A stretch of 64,000 nucleotides of DNA from Sorex araneus (GCF_027595985.1 NC_073313.1:80127994-80191993); one strand, 5' to 3'; shown: positions 47,705 through 60,530, counted from the stretch's first letter. Notes: generated from the sequence alone by a model not told the origin. Program-made: numbers and translations.

Positions 47705-48200
47705 CTATCTCTGTTCCATTATTACCCTCTCCCAGAACCCTTATTCACATCCTCGTCCCTCTGATAGCAACCGTGTTTTTTTCAAAGTTATTTTTGGGTT
47801 AATTTTGCCATTTTTCTTTGGTTATTTATATTCCATGTATGAGTGAACTCAGCTGGTATTATTTTTTCATTTCCTGATTAATTTCATTTAAGTTTATCAC
47901 CTCAAATTCCATTCCTGTCTCAAGAAACATGACTGAAGTTTTTTGGAGAGGTGAATAATATTCTTTGAGTAAATATATCACAACTTCTTTATCTATTAAA
48001 GTAGTTCTGACCCGTTCTCTGTGTTACTACATTTTGATATCTTACTCCAGGCTTTCACTATAAACCAGTTTCTCTTAGTATCTTCTACAAATTTATTATA
48101 TGCAAAATATAGATGTACCATGCTTTTTTATTAATCCAGATTTCCTCTTTAACTTTAGATTATGATTACTGACCCTTTACACACATTTGGGGTAATTATT
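47705..48200 (-). mobile_element. L1 3' UTR/ORF2 end, old
   Basis: 'ttatttatattccatgtatg', 'agtgaactcagctggtatta' and AT-rich continuation in antisense L1 order. Confidence 0.55.
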
Positions 48201-48254
48201 GATATGGGACTTAATTGCTGCCCTTAATCTTTATTTTTTCTTTATTTAGCTATT

Positions 48255-49700
48255 CATGCTAAAATCAAAAGAAGCCCTACAGAACAGAAGAAAATATTTG
48301 CATACAATGTATCAGATAAAGGGATGATATATACCCAAGACATATACAGCACTTACAAAGCTTAGGAACAAAATAAGATAAGCAACAATCAAAACTGGGG
48401 GATGAGATGAACAAAAACTTTTTAAATTTTATTTTATTGAATCACCATGAGATACAGTTACAGCTTTCATGTTTGAGTTACAATCATACAATGTTCAAAC
48501 ACCCATCCCTCCACCAGTGGGCATACCTCACCACCAATCTCCCCAGTATACACCCCTTTCCCACCCTCCCCCTGCCTCCATGCCAGGCAATTTCCCATAT
48601 ACTTTCTTCTACTTTGGGACATTATGGTTTGCAACACAGATAATGAGAGACCATAACTTTTGGTCCTTTATCTACTTTCATCACACACCTCCCATCCCAA
48701 CCAATCCTTCCAACCATCATTTTCTTAGTGATCCCTTCTCTAGTCCAGCTGCCTTCTCCCCCTGCTCATGAGGCAGGCTTCAAACTATGGAGCAATATTC
48801 CTGGCCCTTGTGTCTACTGTCCTTCGGTGTCGATCTCATGTTATGTTATTTTATACTCCACAAATGAGTGTAGTCCTTCTATGTCTGTCCCTCTCTTTCT
48901 GACTCATTCCACTTAGCATGATACTCTCCTTATCTATGAACAGAAACTTCTTTGAAGAAGACACATAGATGCCCAGGAGGAATAGGAAACTATGTTTGTC
49001 ACCATTCAGTGTCAGGGAATTACAAATCAAGACAATGAGATATCATCTAACACCAGTAAGAATAGTGGATATCAAAAAGACTGAAAACAAGTAGTTGTAA
49101 TGGATGTGGTGAAAAAGGATCTATCACTAACTTTAGGTGGGAGTCTTCTGGTTCAGCCTCTATGGAAACCAGTATGAAGATTTCTCAAAAACATCAGCAC
49201 AGAACTTCAATATGACCCAAAGATTCCACTTCTTTGCATCTACCCCAAATACAAAACCTTGTAGCCAAGGAGATATATGCACACCTGTGTTCATTAAAGT
49301 GCTGAGTGCTATATCTATGACAGGGAAATAAAAAGGTTTTCCACAGGATAAATGAATAGAGAAGTGAGGTAGAGAAGTGAGGTAGAGCACAGTGGAATAC
49401 TATCCAGCTGTGAAAAGGTGAAATCATACAAATCACTACTACGTGGACGGAACTGAAGAGAACTGTGTTGCATGAAAAAAATCAGAGGAAGAAAGACAAA
49501 TATATGGTGGTCACACTCCTCTGTGGAATATAGAGACAGAACAAGGGACAAGAGATATTGAACAGTGATTAACTTTTGTCTTTGGATGACAAAACTGATG
49601 ACTACGCAGTGTGAGTAGTGGTGGGGGTTGGAGTGAATGTCATACCAGAAGGACAATGGTGGAATATCATGGGGATGTTGGTGGGTGGTGTGTGGGTGAA
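48255..49700 (+). mobile_element. old L1 ORF2 interrupted by a younger L1
   Basis: 'tttgcatacaatgtatcaga', 'gggatgatatatacccaaga' at 48290-48340; resumes at 48936 with 'acacatagatgcccaggagg', 'caagacaatgagatatcatc' through to about 49700. Interrupted by 48421-48935. Confidence 0.8.
48421..48935 (-). mobile_element. L1 3' end inserted in an L1
   Basis: T-rich tail then 'ttattgaatcaccatgagat', 'acacccatccctccaccagt'. Flanked by 'atgaacaaaaactt' (48407-48420) and 'atgaacagaaactt' (48936-48949). Confidence 0.92.
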
Positions 49701-49704
49701 ATAA

Positions 49705-50445
49705 ATATGTGCATATGCACCATCAATTTTAACACAAATGTTACCATATTACCTAAAGTAAAATATTTTTTAAACATCAGTGAAGGTAAAGAAGATATAG
49801 AAAATTGTATAGTGGCCTGCAGTGCCTGGCATGTCAGTGTATGTTCATGAGTTAAAATATCTCATGCACCATATGTACCAAATGCCAACGTGCAAGCTCT
49901 GCTACTTGTGCCCAGTTACTCTGTTGTCTGAAGACCCTGGTTTTGCAATGATTTCCAACTCTACCACAGCTAGGTATATATGCTCACCACAAAATGGGTG
50001 CAATCTGCAGAAAGTACTGCATCTAATCAGATGTATGAACACTCTGGACAGGAAGTAAGACTCCTGGTAAGATAGTGTGTGTGTATGCATTGCTGTCATT
50101 CCAGCAAGCACCCCAACCATAACTTGTGTACCTTAACTGAGAGTATGAACCCTAGCAAGAATCACAATAAAAAGAGTGCAAACCTTGGTAAGCACCGTGT
50201 CCAAGTGTGTAAGCCCCACAACATGTGAGAAGCCCATGGCGAGGGCCACAGTAAAAAAATGTATGAGCACCACATCCAGGTGAAAATGCAGGAGCTTGAG
50301 TCGATCTGGCATTGTCTTCTGAGGAACAAATAGGATTCGTTTGATGAGTTTGTTTCTGTTGTGTTCTGTTGTGTTGGTTTCTGTTGGTTTCTCTGACATA
50401 GTCTATTGCTTTACATTTTTCTTTTTAGAAATGACTTTTTCGTGA
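49705..50445. other. no recognised feature
   Basis: Short ORFs without domains; a small 'tctgttg' repeat cluster near 50345-50395. Confidence 0.45.
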
Positions 50446-50447
50446 TT

Positions 50448-50617
50448 GTTTGTTTTGTTTGGAGGCGAAACCCGGGGATGCACAGGAGCTACTCCCAGCT
50501 CAGTGGTCAGGGCTTACTCCTGGTGCTACTTCATGGGTCATGCAGTGCTAAGGACAGAACCCAGGCCCCTACAGGCAAATCATGCACTGCAGCCTGTTGA
50601 ACTATGATTCAGGCCTC
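50448..50617 (-). mobile_element. short-family SINE, diverged
   Basis: 'gcttactcctggtgctactt', 'catgcagtgctaaggacaga', 'acccaggcccctacaggcaa'. Confidence 0.82.
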
Positions 50618-50619
50618 CG

Positions 50620-51375
50620 AAATGGACTTTCTGATTAAAAAAGTGAAGACACCTACATGAAATAATTCCAAGAGAGGTTGATGGCACTAATCAAACATAT
50701 GCATTTGAAAGATGCAGTCAACCTTCTAGGCATTTAATCATGACAGTGGAAAAAATAACATGAAATTGCAATCCTGGGGAGTCACTTCATAGCACTGTGT
50801 TCGTAGCAATTGTGATAATGAGGATAAGGACAGGGGATGCTGTCTTAGGTGCCAATTTAATTTCAGGACCTTTAACAGAATTTCATGTTTTAAAATGATT
50901 CCAGGCAGCAGGCCTGATTGGCCCATGGGCAATAATTAGCATCTCCTGCTCAGGCAATTGTCTTTTGCCCTTTTCTTCACTGCATTTCTTCTCCAAACAA
51001 GCTGAGGGGGGGTCTGTGTACACACATCTCCAAATTGTTCCCACCACATGTGTCGGGAAATGACTGAAGGATTGGTGAGACCCTATGGATGTAGACCCCT
51101 GTATTTTCATGACATTTATAAAATACCTGCTTTCTTGTTCACCCATCCTGATAGTTTGTGCTTCTGATTCCTAATACTATGACATCAGTGATTTAAGGAG
51201 ACCAGAAGAGCACCCTAATGAAGGAAGATGGACAACAACCCAGTTTTGAAAATTATGGTGAAGAACCTCGGAGATGTTCTATCTCAGAGACAAAGCATTT
51301 AAAGTGTACTGTTGCTGGAACAGCCCTAAGGAAAAGTAGGTTCTGGAGCTCACTGCTGGGGAGCAGGGAATACAT
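50620..51375. other. no recognised feature
   Basis: Unassigned sequence without a supported ORF. Confidence 0.45.
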
Positions 51376-51377
51376 CG

Positions 51378-51523
51378 GGCTGAGCTCAGGGCTTACTCTT
51401 GGCCCAGTGCTCAGGGATCACTTCTGAAATTTCTCAGGGCACCCTATGTGGTGGCAGGGATATAAACATGGTTGGCTGCATGCAAGGCACATGTCTTAAA
51501 CCAGTGCCATTTATCCAGTCTTG
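51378..51523 (-). mobile_element. short-family SINE, diverged
   Basis: 'cagggcttactcttggccca', 'gggatcacttctgaaatt', 'gttggctgcatgcaaggcac'. Confidence 0.8.
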
Positions 51524-51524
51524 G

Positions 51525-52175
51525 AGCTCACTGTGCAAAAGGATGAAGGAATTTTATTCACCCTCAACCACCGCACACTAGGTACCAATATTCCTCACTA
51601 ATCCGGGGAGAGAGTTTGTGAAACATTGGCTGGGATGGGCTCCCCACTCCGTGAGCTTCAGGATTATTTACTGTCCCTCTCTGAGAACTCATTTTTCACT
51701 CTGGCCCAGCTGTAAGCTCAGTGCCTAGCATAGTTCCTGGCACATGAGAAGGAATCTAAGAATGTAGAGTGCAGTCCCTAGGCAAAAGGGAAGCCGCTCA
51801 CTGGATGGCACAGAGGCCCCCTATAGACACGTAAAGTAAGCTCAGAGTCAAACTGGTTCCTGACTGACCAGGGGATTATGAGTCCCCAGGACCGAGGCAT
51901 CAGCTCGCAGAAAGTTTCTGGTCTGCCCAGAGAGGTGGAAGATCTCTTCCCCAGGAGTGCAGGCACCTGCATGAGGAAGGAAAGGAGACTTTCCACACGA
52001 TGTTCCTGGGTTATAATAGTCCCATCACACCCCACCCCACAGAGGAGCAGCTTCCTTCCCTGCCTTCATAGGGCTGTGGGCTTGATCTTGTTGTCTGAAG
52101 TTGGATCACATCTCTCCATGTAGGAGACTTATATACAGCAGATGTGGAGATGAGATGCTTTTGGTAAAAAAACAT
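51525..52175. other. no recognised feature
   Basis: Unassigned; overlapping ORFs at 51778-52123 on both strands carry no domain. Confidence 0.45.
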
Positions 52176-52184
52176 AATGAGGTC

Positions 52185-52359
52185 GAGGCTGGAGCAATAG
52201 CAAAGCGGGTAGGGCATTTGCCTTGCACGTGGCCGACCTGGGTTCGATTCCCAGCATCCCATATGGTCCCCTGAGCACCGTCAGGAGTAATCCCTGAGTG
52301 CATGAGCCAGGAGTAACCCCTGTGCATCGCTGGGTGTGACCCAAAAAGCAAAAGAAAAA
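52185..52359 (+). mobile_element. short-family SINE with 9-bp target-site duplication
   Basis: Near-consensus: 'aggctggagcaatagcaaag', 'gggttcgattcccagcatcc', 'catatggtcccctgagcacc', 'gtgtgacccaaaaagcaaaa'. Flanked by 'aatgaggtc' (52176-52184, 52360-52368). A good reference copy. Confidence 0.96.
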
Positions 52360-52369
52360 AATGAGGTCT

Positions 52370-52995
52370 TGGGTGTGGGAGAGATCTTCCAAAGGGCAAA
52401 GTAGGAGGCCAGGTTCAAGGCCTGGCTATACGTGGTCCCCTGTTAAGAAGGTAGAGTGTAAGCGGTTTTGATAAGGCCCTGGCAGATGAGCAATGCCCAT
52501 TAGGTTAAAATCAAATGTCCTGCTGAAAGGCCTTGTTTACTGTGAGAAGAAAATTTCACCAGAATTTCATGATACCCTGCAAGAACCTTTGTTATAATCA
52601 AGGGTAATAAACTCAGGTCAGGTTCATCCTACCATCACTCTAACACCTTAAATATATTAAAAAATATCTCACCCCTTCATCAAAATTCTGCCCACCAGCG
52701 TCTTGAAAGTTTGTAGTTACCATGGCAACTCATTGGAATGACAGAATGTGGTCAGGAGAGCAAGAAGAAACAGGACAGACAGAAGCCTGAAACTATCCAA
52801 AGAGCCGCAAAGACCTCTTCATGCCCCCCACCTTGGAGCCTGACTGCCTGCCTTTGTGGAGGTGTCTTTGCGCTTTTCTCTTTTCCTTAAAGAAACATTT
52901 GCATTTCCATTGTTCCAGTTTTTTTCTCTTTTCATTAAGTAAACACTTTACATTATCCCAGCGGGACACTAATTTCTTTCACTTGACTCCTCTAC
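52370..52995. other. no recognised feature
   Basis: Unassigned; no supported ORF. Confidence 0.45.
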
Positions 52996-52996
52996 T

Positions 52997-53157
52997 TTTT
53001 GTGTTTGTTTTGGGCCACACCCTGAGATGCTCAGGGGCTACTCCAGGCTCTGTGCTCAAAGGTCACTGCTGGCAGTGCTAGGGGACCATGTGTGGTGTCT
53101 TGGATGGATTGAACCCACATCAGTTACAAGCAAGAAAAGTGCTTTTCCCTCTGGCCC
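52997..53157 (-). mobile_element. short-family SINE
   Basis: 'gggccacaccctgagatgct', 'ctaggggaccatgtgtggtg', 'ttccctctggcccc'. Confidence 0.87.
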
Positions 53158-53159
53158 CT

Positions 53160-53930
53160 TCCCTACTGGTCACGTGATATTTGCTTTAAGTGTTTTGTGC
53201 TCACCATGACAGTTTCCTTGGGGAAACAAGACCACTAGTCCCCGTTCCTTCCCCAGGACACACACACTCTTTCTCATCCCGAACATCGATGAGACCCATT
53301 TCATGCTCAGAAAGGTGAATAGTCCCTGAGTACCACCAGATGTGTTCTCCACCCCGAAAAAACAGAAAAAAAAGAAGAATTCAGTGAGGTCTGACTGGGT
53401 TTCTCAACAATATTATTCTAGGGGAGGAAAACCTAACTAGTTGACGATCACTGCTGACCGAGCTGGTTATTCACTGAACTGAATGCCGTGTAAATCGTGG
53501 TTAGTATGTATCAGGGACTCTTCTACGTGTTTGAGGAGCAATAATGAAGAAACAGAGCAGAAATGCCCTGCGCTTGGGGAATCTACATTCTAACAAGGGT
53601 GTGGGGGGACAACACTCAATAGAACTCTTTAGCAAATTGTGTTGGTGGTTGGAGAGGTTAAATGTTGTGGAAAATAGAAGTGGAATAGGTCTGCAAGGGA
53701 GAGTCAAAATTAAGAAAAATTCAAAGTTTAGGTCAAGCCATTCAAATGCTGGCTCTCTGCCTCTGAGGGTCAGTAAAAGATCATTCTGAGTCTGTGATCT
53801 TGAACTCTGGAATTGACAAAAAGAGATTTTCAATTTTAGCATCATTTCTGAGATTTCTACTGTAATGCAAATATTCAGAAAGGCACGTTTAAGTGGTAGG
53901 TACATAGTCTAATGCAAAACAATCAGTAGA
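53160..53930. other. no recognised gene
   Basis: The ORFs at 53501-53905 (-) and 53544-53789 (+) overlap and have no domain. A SINE-tail-like stretch may lie at 53325-53375. Confidence 0.45.
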
Positions 53931-53931
53931 A

Positions 53932-54170
53932 CTGTAGCACTGTCGTCCCGTTGTTTATCGATTTGCTCAAGCAGGCACCAGTAACGTCTCCATTGTGAGA
54001 TTTGTTGTTACTGTTTTTGGCATATCGAATACGCCACAGTTAACTTCCAAGGTTCTGCCGTGTGGGCGGCATACTCTAGGTAGCTTGCCGGGTTCTCTGA
54101 GAGGGATGGAGGAATTGAACCTGGGTCGACTACGTGCCAGGCAAACGCCTTAACTGCTGTGCTCCAGCCC
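53932..54170 (-). mobile_element. long-family SINE
   Basis: 'tcatgc'-free reverse copy with 'gcaggcaccagtaacgtctc', 'ggcatatcgaatacgccaca', 'tagcttgccgggttctctga', 'gaattgaacctgggtcga'. Confidence 0.92.
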
Positions 54171-54171
54171 A

Positions 54172-54970
54172 CATCAGTGTCTGGACAAAATCTACCTGAG
54201 AAATTCCAAATTACTATTTAGGTTTACTGAACTATGCCCTCCTCAGCACCCCCACCTCTGCTCCCAATAATCAGGCCCTTTTACTAGCCAAAGAAGAAAA
54301 GCAGCATGAGAATAAAACGTTTGCTTTCCCTAAACTTTAAACTACATGGGGTCTAAGAAATTGGTGCCCAAAGATAGCAGGATGGGAAGTAACAGGGGTG
54401 AAGTAAACAAGAACCAGGGAAGAGAGGGGAACCAAACTACATCATTAAACTTAAGAAAGGTCCAGTCAAGGTTGGGTTGGTCAAGGCTGGAGGTCTGGGG
54501 GAGGCCGAGGGACCCTAGGGACACTGGAAGTTGAGGCTGGTGCTAGATTGGTGACAGTACTTTGCTGAGCTAAAGCTTAACTATGAATAACTTTGTAAAT
54601 TATGATGATTTGGTACATTTTTAAATCCTTTGCAGAAAGATGGCAGGAGTAGGTGTGTTCCCTCCACCCCCACCCCCAAGACCATGTTGATGCCATCAGA
54701 CCCTTGAGTTGAGCCTTCGCCCAGAACTCACACAAAGGGAAGCTTTCTGGGAAAGCCTCACGGCTCTCTCGGGGCTGTCCAACCCCCTAGAAACTGCAGG
54801 TCCTCGCAGTGCAGCCATTCCCAGTGTGGTTGGTACAGTGGCAACCTCAGGCGCACTGGGTGTCACTTCCTTTACAGGAACCCACTTCAGCCCAGTGACT
54901 CTCTGAGGATGGTGTGTATTCAAAAAATTAATTCAAAGGGCCACAGTGGCTCTCTCTCTCTCTCTCACTG
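54172..54970. other. no recognised gene
   Basis: No supported ORF. A (CT)n tract lies at about 54951-54968. Confidence 0.45.
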
Positions 54971-54974
54971 CCTG

Positions 54975-56423
54975 TGTTTGTTGGTCTCAGGTCTCTTCCC
55001 CTACACCAGAGTGGATGATGGTGATGGGCAGACAAAGGAGGGAACGAGGTCCAGCTTGCTTGGTGTCCATTTCAGTTTATTCCAATCTCGTCTCCATTCC
55101 TCTTCCTCAACCCTTTTCCTGAACCCCTTCATTCTCCTGATTCTCCTCCTTCATTCTTCTCTATCCTTCTGCCTCCCCCAGCCCATTCTCCCAGCCTTCG
55201 TTAAATCCCAAATCATGAGGGGTTGTATGTAATCTCTGGGCGGCTTGAGAGTTCCATGGACTCGTGTCACTTCCCCCACCCTGGAGTGGCCAATACCATG
55301 GGCAGACAAAGGAAGAAACGAGGGCCACCAGGGTGGTTGGTGATCAGTTGCCATTTATTCCATTCTCCCCATGTGCCTATTCCAGTCTCACTAAACTACT
55401 CATTCTAGTCTCACACTGCCCCCTCATTCCCGTCTCCTCCTGTCTCTCCCGCTTATCTCTCCGTGCTCTATTTCACAGCCTTGTCTCTCATCTCTCCACA
55501 CACCTGCTCCTGCATTCTTCCCCTACATTCTTCTCCCTCTGTCCCCCTTGCTAGTCTCTCTGCTCTCCATCTTGCTGCCCTGGTCTCTCTGTAATCTCTC
55601 ACCAATTCCCCACATTGGGGTAGACACCACACCCTGTCTGGTAGCACAAGCAACATATCAAAAGCCCTTCTTGATCATCAATCAGGATCAAGGGAGGGAA
55701 ATACCACATAGGGGTGTTTCTCCTCTCCTCAGTCCAATAACTTAATTAACATCTTAATTCTACTTCTTAATATTAGTTATTTTGCATGGACACAGTAAGA
55801 GATACATTAAGCTCATAGGGTGGCTCTCCTGGGGACATCTCACTATAGATCTCAGACTACAGTGCTCAGGCAAGATTAATATTTCCTAATCCTAGCAGGG
55901 TCCTAATCTAGATGTTACTTTTTGGATCATGACAGAATTTGTCCATGACGATGCTCTTAACTTATAGTTAATTATCAGGGCACTTTGACCATTTTGATGA
56001 CAGGATAGCTCACAGCTTGCCCTGGGTCCATCCAGTCCCTCGTCGGGACCCTGCTTTTGGGGTGCTAGAAACTAAGGGAAACTGAGGCTTAAGTTGAGAG
56101 AACAGACCCCCAGGAGTGAATATCATTCAGAGTAAATTAACACTCAAGTTACAAAAGCATAGCATTAACTGTCTTTCTGTGTCTATACAAAAAGAACAGT
56201 GCTCTGAGTTAACTATGCAAAGTACTTAAGGAGAAGAGAAAAGTGATATTTACAGGTTAACAGAGTCTGATTAGGAGATAAAAGTGATTCACCGTTTGGA
56301 CAAGTAGAGCATAAAGAAAGAGGTTACAAATAGACACAGAGGAATGGGAGCACTTTGATGGGAGTAACCCAATAAACCTAAGGTCCCTGTGTCAAGGCAA
56401 AAAGGAAAAACCAATGTTATCCT
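54975..56423. repeat. dispersed LTR-like repeat, copy B
   Basis: Matches copy A (2820-3955) along its length: 'gttaaatcccaaatcatgag', 'tgtttctcctctcctcag', 'ggctctcctggggacatctc', 'tcctagcagggtcctaatct', 'ttggatcatgacagaattt', 'ccctgctttt'. The first ~250 bp is itself present twice (about 55005 and 55270: 'gggcagacaaaggaRgRaac'). No coding capacity. It ends 'ttatcctacag' directly before copy C. Confidence 0.65.
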
Positions 56424-57056
56424 ACAGTGTTGGTGTAACAGTTACACATAGGTGTGGTCATACAATCAACAGAGGGGAAATCCTTCCCTCAGTGGAAGCT
56501 TTTTCTAGACAAATTCTCATTCAGTAAGACAACCCACCCTAGAGCAAAATTCCATCTTTGGGTGCATTTCTCCTTCCCTTAGTACAACAATCATAGAAAC
56601 ATTCATAATACTAGTCATTTTGTATGGACACAATAAGGGGTGTTAGGAACTAAGGGAAACTGAGGCTTAAGTCAAGAAAGCAGATATCCGGGAGTGAATA
56701 TTATTTGGATTCAATTAACTCCCAAGTTACAAAGCATAATATTAGCTGTCTTTCTGTGTCTATACAAAAGGATATTGCTTTAGAGTAAACTATGCAAAGG
56801 GACATGAGAAGGAGAAAAGAAATATTTCACTTATGAATACAAGTCAAGTGTCCTTAGGAGGATCTGACCTTACAAGTTAACAGAGTCTAAATTAGGGGGG
56901 AAAGGCAATAGAGTGATTGGGGAGGCAGAGCACAAAGAAAGAGGTTACACATAAGCAAAGGAATGGGAGTGACTCGGAGCACTGTGATGGATGTAACCTG
57001 ATAAACCTATGCTCTCTTTGGCAAGGGAGAAAGGACAAACCCATGTCATCTTACAG
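56424..57056. repeat. dispersed LTR-like repeat, copy C, internally deleted
   Basis: Starts 'tgttggtgtaacagttacac' right after copy B and ends 'gtcatcttacag', the same end as B. Relative to B it lacks the middle: 'gtatggacacaataagg' joins straight to 'ggtgttaggaactaaggg'. Tandem arrangement of B and C suggests unequal recombination or a rearranged provirus-like structure. Confidence 0.65.
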
Positions 57057-57059
57057 ATG

Positions 57060-57615
57060 GAGCTCTGGGTTTCCAGGAAAAAAATCCCATCTGGACGGAC
57101 GCTCCAGGAAGGCGGGTCTGAGAAAAGCCTTGAAGACAGGAAACGCTGCAGAATCGCTTCCCGAGCTCAGCATTCACTCCTGTGGGTGGAAGTGCCTAGG
57201 GTCCGTGCATGGAGGTCGGGAAAGGCTGCCCAGCGGAGGGGCTGCAGGTCTGGGCAACTACCTGCCACCCTCCCCTTCCTGGCTGTGGCTCCCTGGCTGG
57301 GAGGTCACCAGGATTTGACCCTCAATACCTCACTTCTCTCTGATAAAGGGCTTTCGCCTGCTCAGTGTTGGGATAGGAGAGTTTGGGGTCCTAGTGGGTG
57401 TAGGCCCAAGTCTCAGGGACTCATGCTACCTCCCTGCACACAGCAGAGTGGGTGTGGATCAGAAGTACATGGTCCCTCTAGGGAGGATCCTGAGTTGGGG
57501 TTTGGGTGACTGGGAGGACTGAGCTCAGGCCGTCTCCGGTATAACCCTTCTCCATATGGGGTCCATCCTCCAAAAGCCTACAATCCTAATCAGAAGCCTA
57601 GGCAGGGCCCTATGG
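57060..57615. other. no recognised gene
   Basis: GC-richer block with two overlapping + strand ORFs (56917-57318, 57009-57509), the first starting inside repeat C. No domain seen; not called. Confidence 0.45.
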
Positions 57616-57619
57616 CCCC

Positions 57620-57695
57620 TTCAGGGATGCTCAAGGCCTAAGCAGGATCAGCCAAGTGCAGTACAGGCGCACCCCCCTGTACTATCTCTCCAGCC
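57620..57695 (-). mobile_element. short-family SINE fragment, diverged
   Basis: 'cttcagggatgctcaaggcc' and 'ctgtactatctctccagccc' in antisense SINE order. Confidence 0.65.
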
Positions 57696-57699
57696 CATA

Positions 57700-58055
57700 T
57701 GTGACATATTTGAGAGAACTATCTGTCCTTTACATGCTGGCTCCCTTATGAAACACGGTCATTTGCTCAGAGAACCTTTTGATCGTTATTTCTAGCAAAC
57801 ATCTCTCATTTCTTAGTTGTGCTAATTAGTCTGCTACCCATAGTTGTGACTCCATTTGCTAACTACTTGTGTAGTACTGATTATGACACAGACACAATTC
57901 TAGGTGTTTGAAATTAACGGGGAAAGACCTTCAGCACTATGGAGGTAATTTTCTCCTTGGAGGAGGGAAAGGAAGAGATAGCACAATAATTGATAGAATA
58001 CATGAACTGTTGGGGGTCATGATTGCTCTGGAAAAATATATTTGAGCAGGGATTG
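57700..58055. other. no recognised feature
   Basis: Unassigned. Confidence 0.4.
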
Positions 58056-58059
58056 CCCG

Positions 58060-58168
58060 AGTGTTTTTTGAATTTTTGTTTACATTGAATCATCGTGAGC
58101 TACAGTTACAAAACTTTCATGTTTGAGTTTCAGTCATACAATGATCGAACACCCATCCCTCCAGCAGT
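58060..58168 (-). mobile_element. short L1 3' end fragment
   Basis: 'attgaatcatcgtgagctac', 'gtttcagtcatacaatgatc', 'gaacacccatccctcc'. Confidence 0.9.
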
Positions 58169-58169
58169 C

Positions 58170-59195
58170 TTGACTTAGAGGTTGACTATATTTTAGAAGA
58201 GGGAGGCCCGAGAGATTCACCTGATGGGAAAGCAATCTTTGAACAAAATGTGGAAGGAGGCCATGGAGTTCACTAGGAAAAGGCTGGTGTTCCTATGCGA
58301 GGCCAGTTCTGGGCAAGGGTGGGCTGTGGGCAGGAAGGCTAAACTGAAACAGAGAGGCTAGAACAGACAAAAGGAGAGTCCAAAGATCAGGACCTGTGGC
58401 CAGAAAGGGGCGGAGGATTAGGGAGACGGGGGCAATGAACAGCCTTTGGCTTTTACCTTCCATGACGGGGAAAGTCTCTGAAGATGTGAAATCAGAGAGG
58501 ACAGCCACTCGCTGTCCCATGATTTGGAGGAACCCTCTGTGGACTTGATAGTTAAGAGACGAAAGGGTCACGGGCTAAGACAGGAGGGCAGTTAGGAGGT
58601 GACACTTCTGAAAGCCACAGCCGTCTTAGCCCAGACACGACTGTGGGGGCAGGCAAAGGCAAGCAGGAGCCCCGAGGAGACACAAAGGGAACAGAACCTT
58701 GAGCCAGCCCCTGAAGTGTCAGCCCCTGCCCTTCCGGCTTTCCTCCACAATAAGCTGTTGCTCCCAGGAGGGCAGATGACAGCACCGCCAGCTCTGACCA
58801 CCCACGCGGATGTCCCCTGTCACTGCCTCCCTGTGTCTGTTTCCTGCTCTGCCTCACCGGCAGAGCGATGCATCCCGGGAGAACAGCTACTCAGCTCACA
58901 CCGAGACCAGCAGATTCTTTTCTTTTCCCTCTCCAGCTTTTCTTTTTCCATGCCACACAGACGGAAACTCGCTATGGTCATGTCACGCGCACTGCCCTAT
59001 CACCCAGGCAACGCCCTCCCGGACCTTCTGATGCAGTTCGAGAGCGTATGCACCAGATGGCGCTGCTGCCTCAGTGGAACAAAGGTCTTCCACTAGCCTT
59101 GACAAGTCAGCTTCCTGTGGATGAATAAATAACATGAGGGGGAAACATGTAAGTTTGCCAAATGAGGCCACGTTCCAACTCTGTAGAAAATAAGA
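58170..59195. other. no recognised gene
   Basis: Several overlapping ORFs (for example 58599-59096 +, 58552-58857 -) with no domain. GC-moderate, unassigned. Confidence 0.45.
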
Positions 59196-59199
59196 ACGT

Positions 59200-59340
59200 A
59201 CAAGCTCTGGGACGGAGAGGTAGTATAACGGGTTAGGCGCTTGATGCGAGGTACTGCTTGATGCGAGGTCCCCCAAGCCACCACAGAGCCAGGAGGCAGC
59301 CCTGAGCGCCGCCGAAAGTGCCCACAAAACCGAGCAAGAA
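59200..59340 (+). mobile_element. short-family SINE with internal duplication
   Basis: 'ggtagtataacgggttaggc' head; 'gcttgatgcgaggt' occurs twice in a row around 59250-59270, so the B-box region is disrupted. Ends 'cccacaaaaccgagcaag'. Confidence 0.7.
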
Positions 59341-59344
59341 AGAA

Positions 59345-60195
59345 CTCGATTGCAAAACAGCTTGGAATTTTTGCACACATAGCCAAGGGGAAAGAGCAAC
59401 TCAGATTAAGAGAGCAGGAGACCAGAGTTCAGGAGAGTAGGACTCCGCGGAGTCTTTTCAGAAAAGACTCTTTCGGAGTCTTTTTGGGAACTGGGGAACC
59501 CCATCTCTGAAACCGGCTCGATGTGGTTGGAGCCGTCTTTGAAAGAGAAAACCAGTTGGGCTTGAACCCTGGCTCTTGGGCTTATGAAAAGGCAACTTGG
59601 GCCAGCTCCCTTATGCAGTCTGAGCTTAACTGTCTTCTTTGGGAAACGATTAGCACTTCAGAGGTGCAGTGATGAAATGATGCACATGAAACCAAAAGCA
59701 CTAAGCTGGTGGCCGACATGTGGAGGCCCAGGGCCAATGAGGTCTAGTCTGTGTCCACTATCAGCTCTCTCTCTTTGTGCCGCTTCACACAGCCGGCCAG
59801 TGTGGGGGAGGTCACGAAGTGTCAAGGGCACAAAGCTTGACCTTAGACACAGATTCTCTCCCCTTAGTAAGGGCAGTGGGCATTTCCCCAGCTTCTCTGG
59901 CTGTCAGCTTCATGCCTGCTGAGATGAGCAGTTTCAATACGCACCTTGCAGGCTGCCTTTGGGATGGCATGTAGCTGCGCCTGCATGCAGGGAGGATTCC
60001 ACTAGTGGCAACTGCAGTAGAAGCTTGAAAACTGGAGCTGCACCAGCAGCGCCCTAGCACCCAGAAATGACCCCCAGCTTCTGCCTTATGTGCACTCATG
60101 CTCAGCCATTTCTTCTCTGCGAGTGAGAAGCTGTGCAGAGGGCCAGTGGGCTTCAACCAAAGGGAGGAGAAAAATACACGTGTGAGGACAGGAAA
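59345..60195. other. no recognised gene
   Basis: Near 59435-59480 'gactc..agtctttt' words repeat locally ('cggagtcttttcag', 'cggagtctttttgg'). The 191-codon minus-strand frame (59812-60387) runs into antisense L1 3' UTR and is not a gene. Confidence 0.45.
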
Positions 60196-60199
60196 GAGG

Positions 60200-60530
60200 C
60201 AAAGGGACATACATGGAAACCTCTCAGTACCTGTATTGCAAGCCACAATGCCTAAAAGGAGAGAGACAGGAGGAAGAGAGAGAAAGGGAGAGAGAGAAAG
60301 AGAGAGAGAGAGAAGAAAAGTGCTTGCCATAGAGGCACGTGAGGGGGTGGAAGAAAACTGGGAACATTTGTGGTGGGAAATGTGCACTAGTGAAGGGATG
60401 GGTGTTGGAACATTGTATGACTAAATCCCAATCATGAGCATAACTTAGCCTATTACAGTTCTAAATCATCACAGCTGATTCGTGATTGTGTATCTGACAG
60501 TGATTCAATAAAAAAGGAAAAAATATAAAA
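60200..60530 (+). mobile_element. L1 3' end with (GA)n tract
   Basis: 'aggagagagacaggaggaag', a GA-rich run at 60258-60312, 'gatgggtgttggaacattgt', then 'gacagtgattcaataaaaaa'. A ~40-bp foreign stretch (60443-60482) interrupts the terminal part. Confidence 0.88.

Noticed and set aside
59812..60387. 191-codon minus-strand ORF
   Set aside because: Its N-terminal part is antisense L1 3' UTR (Ser/Leu-rich from the GA tract); not a gene.
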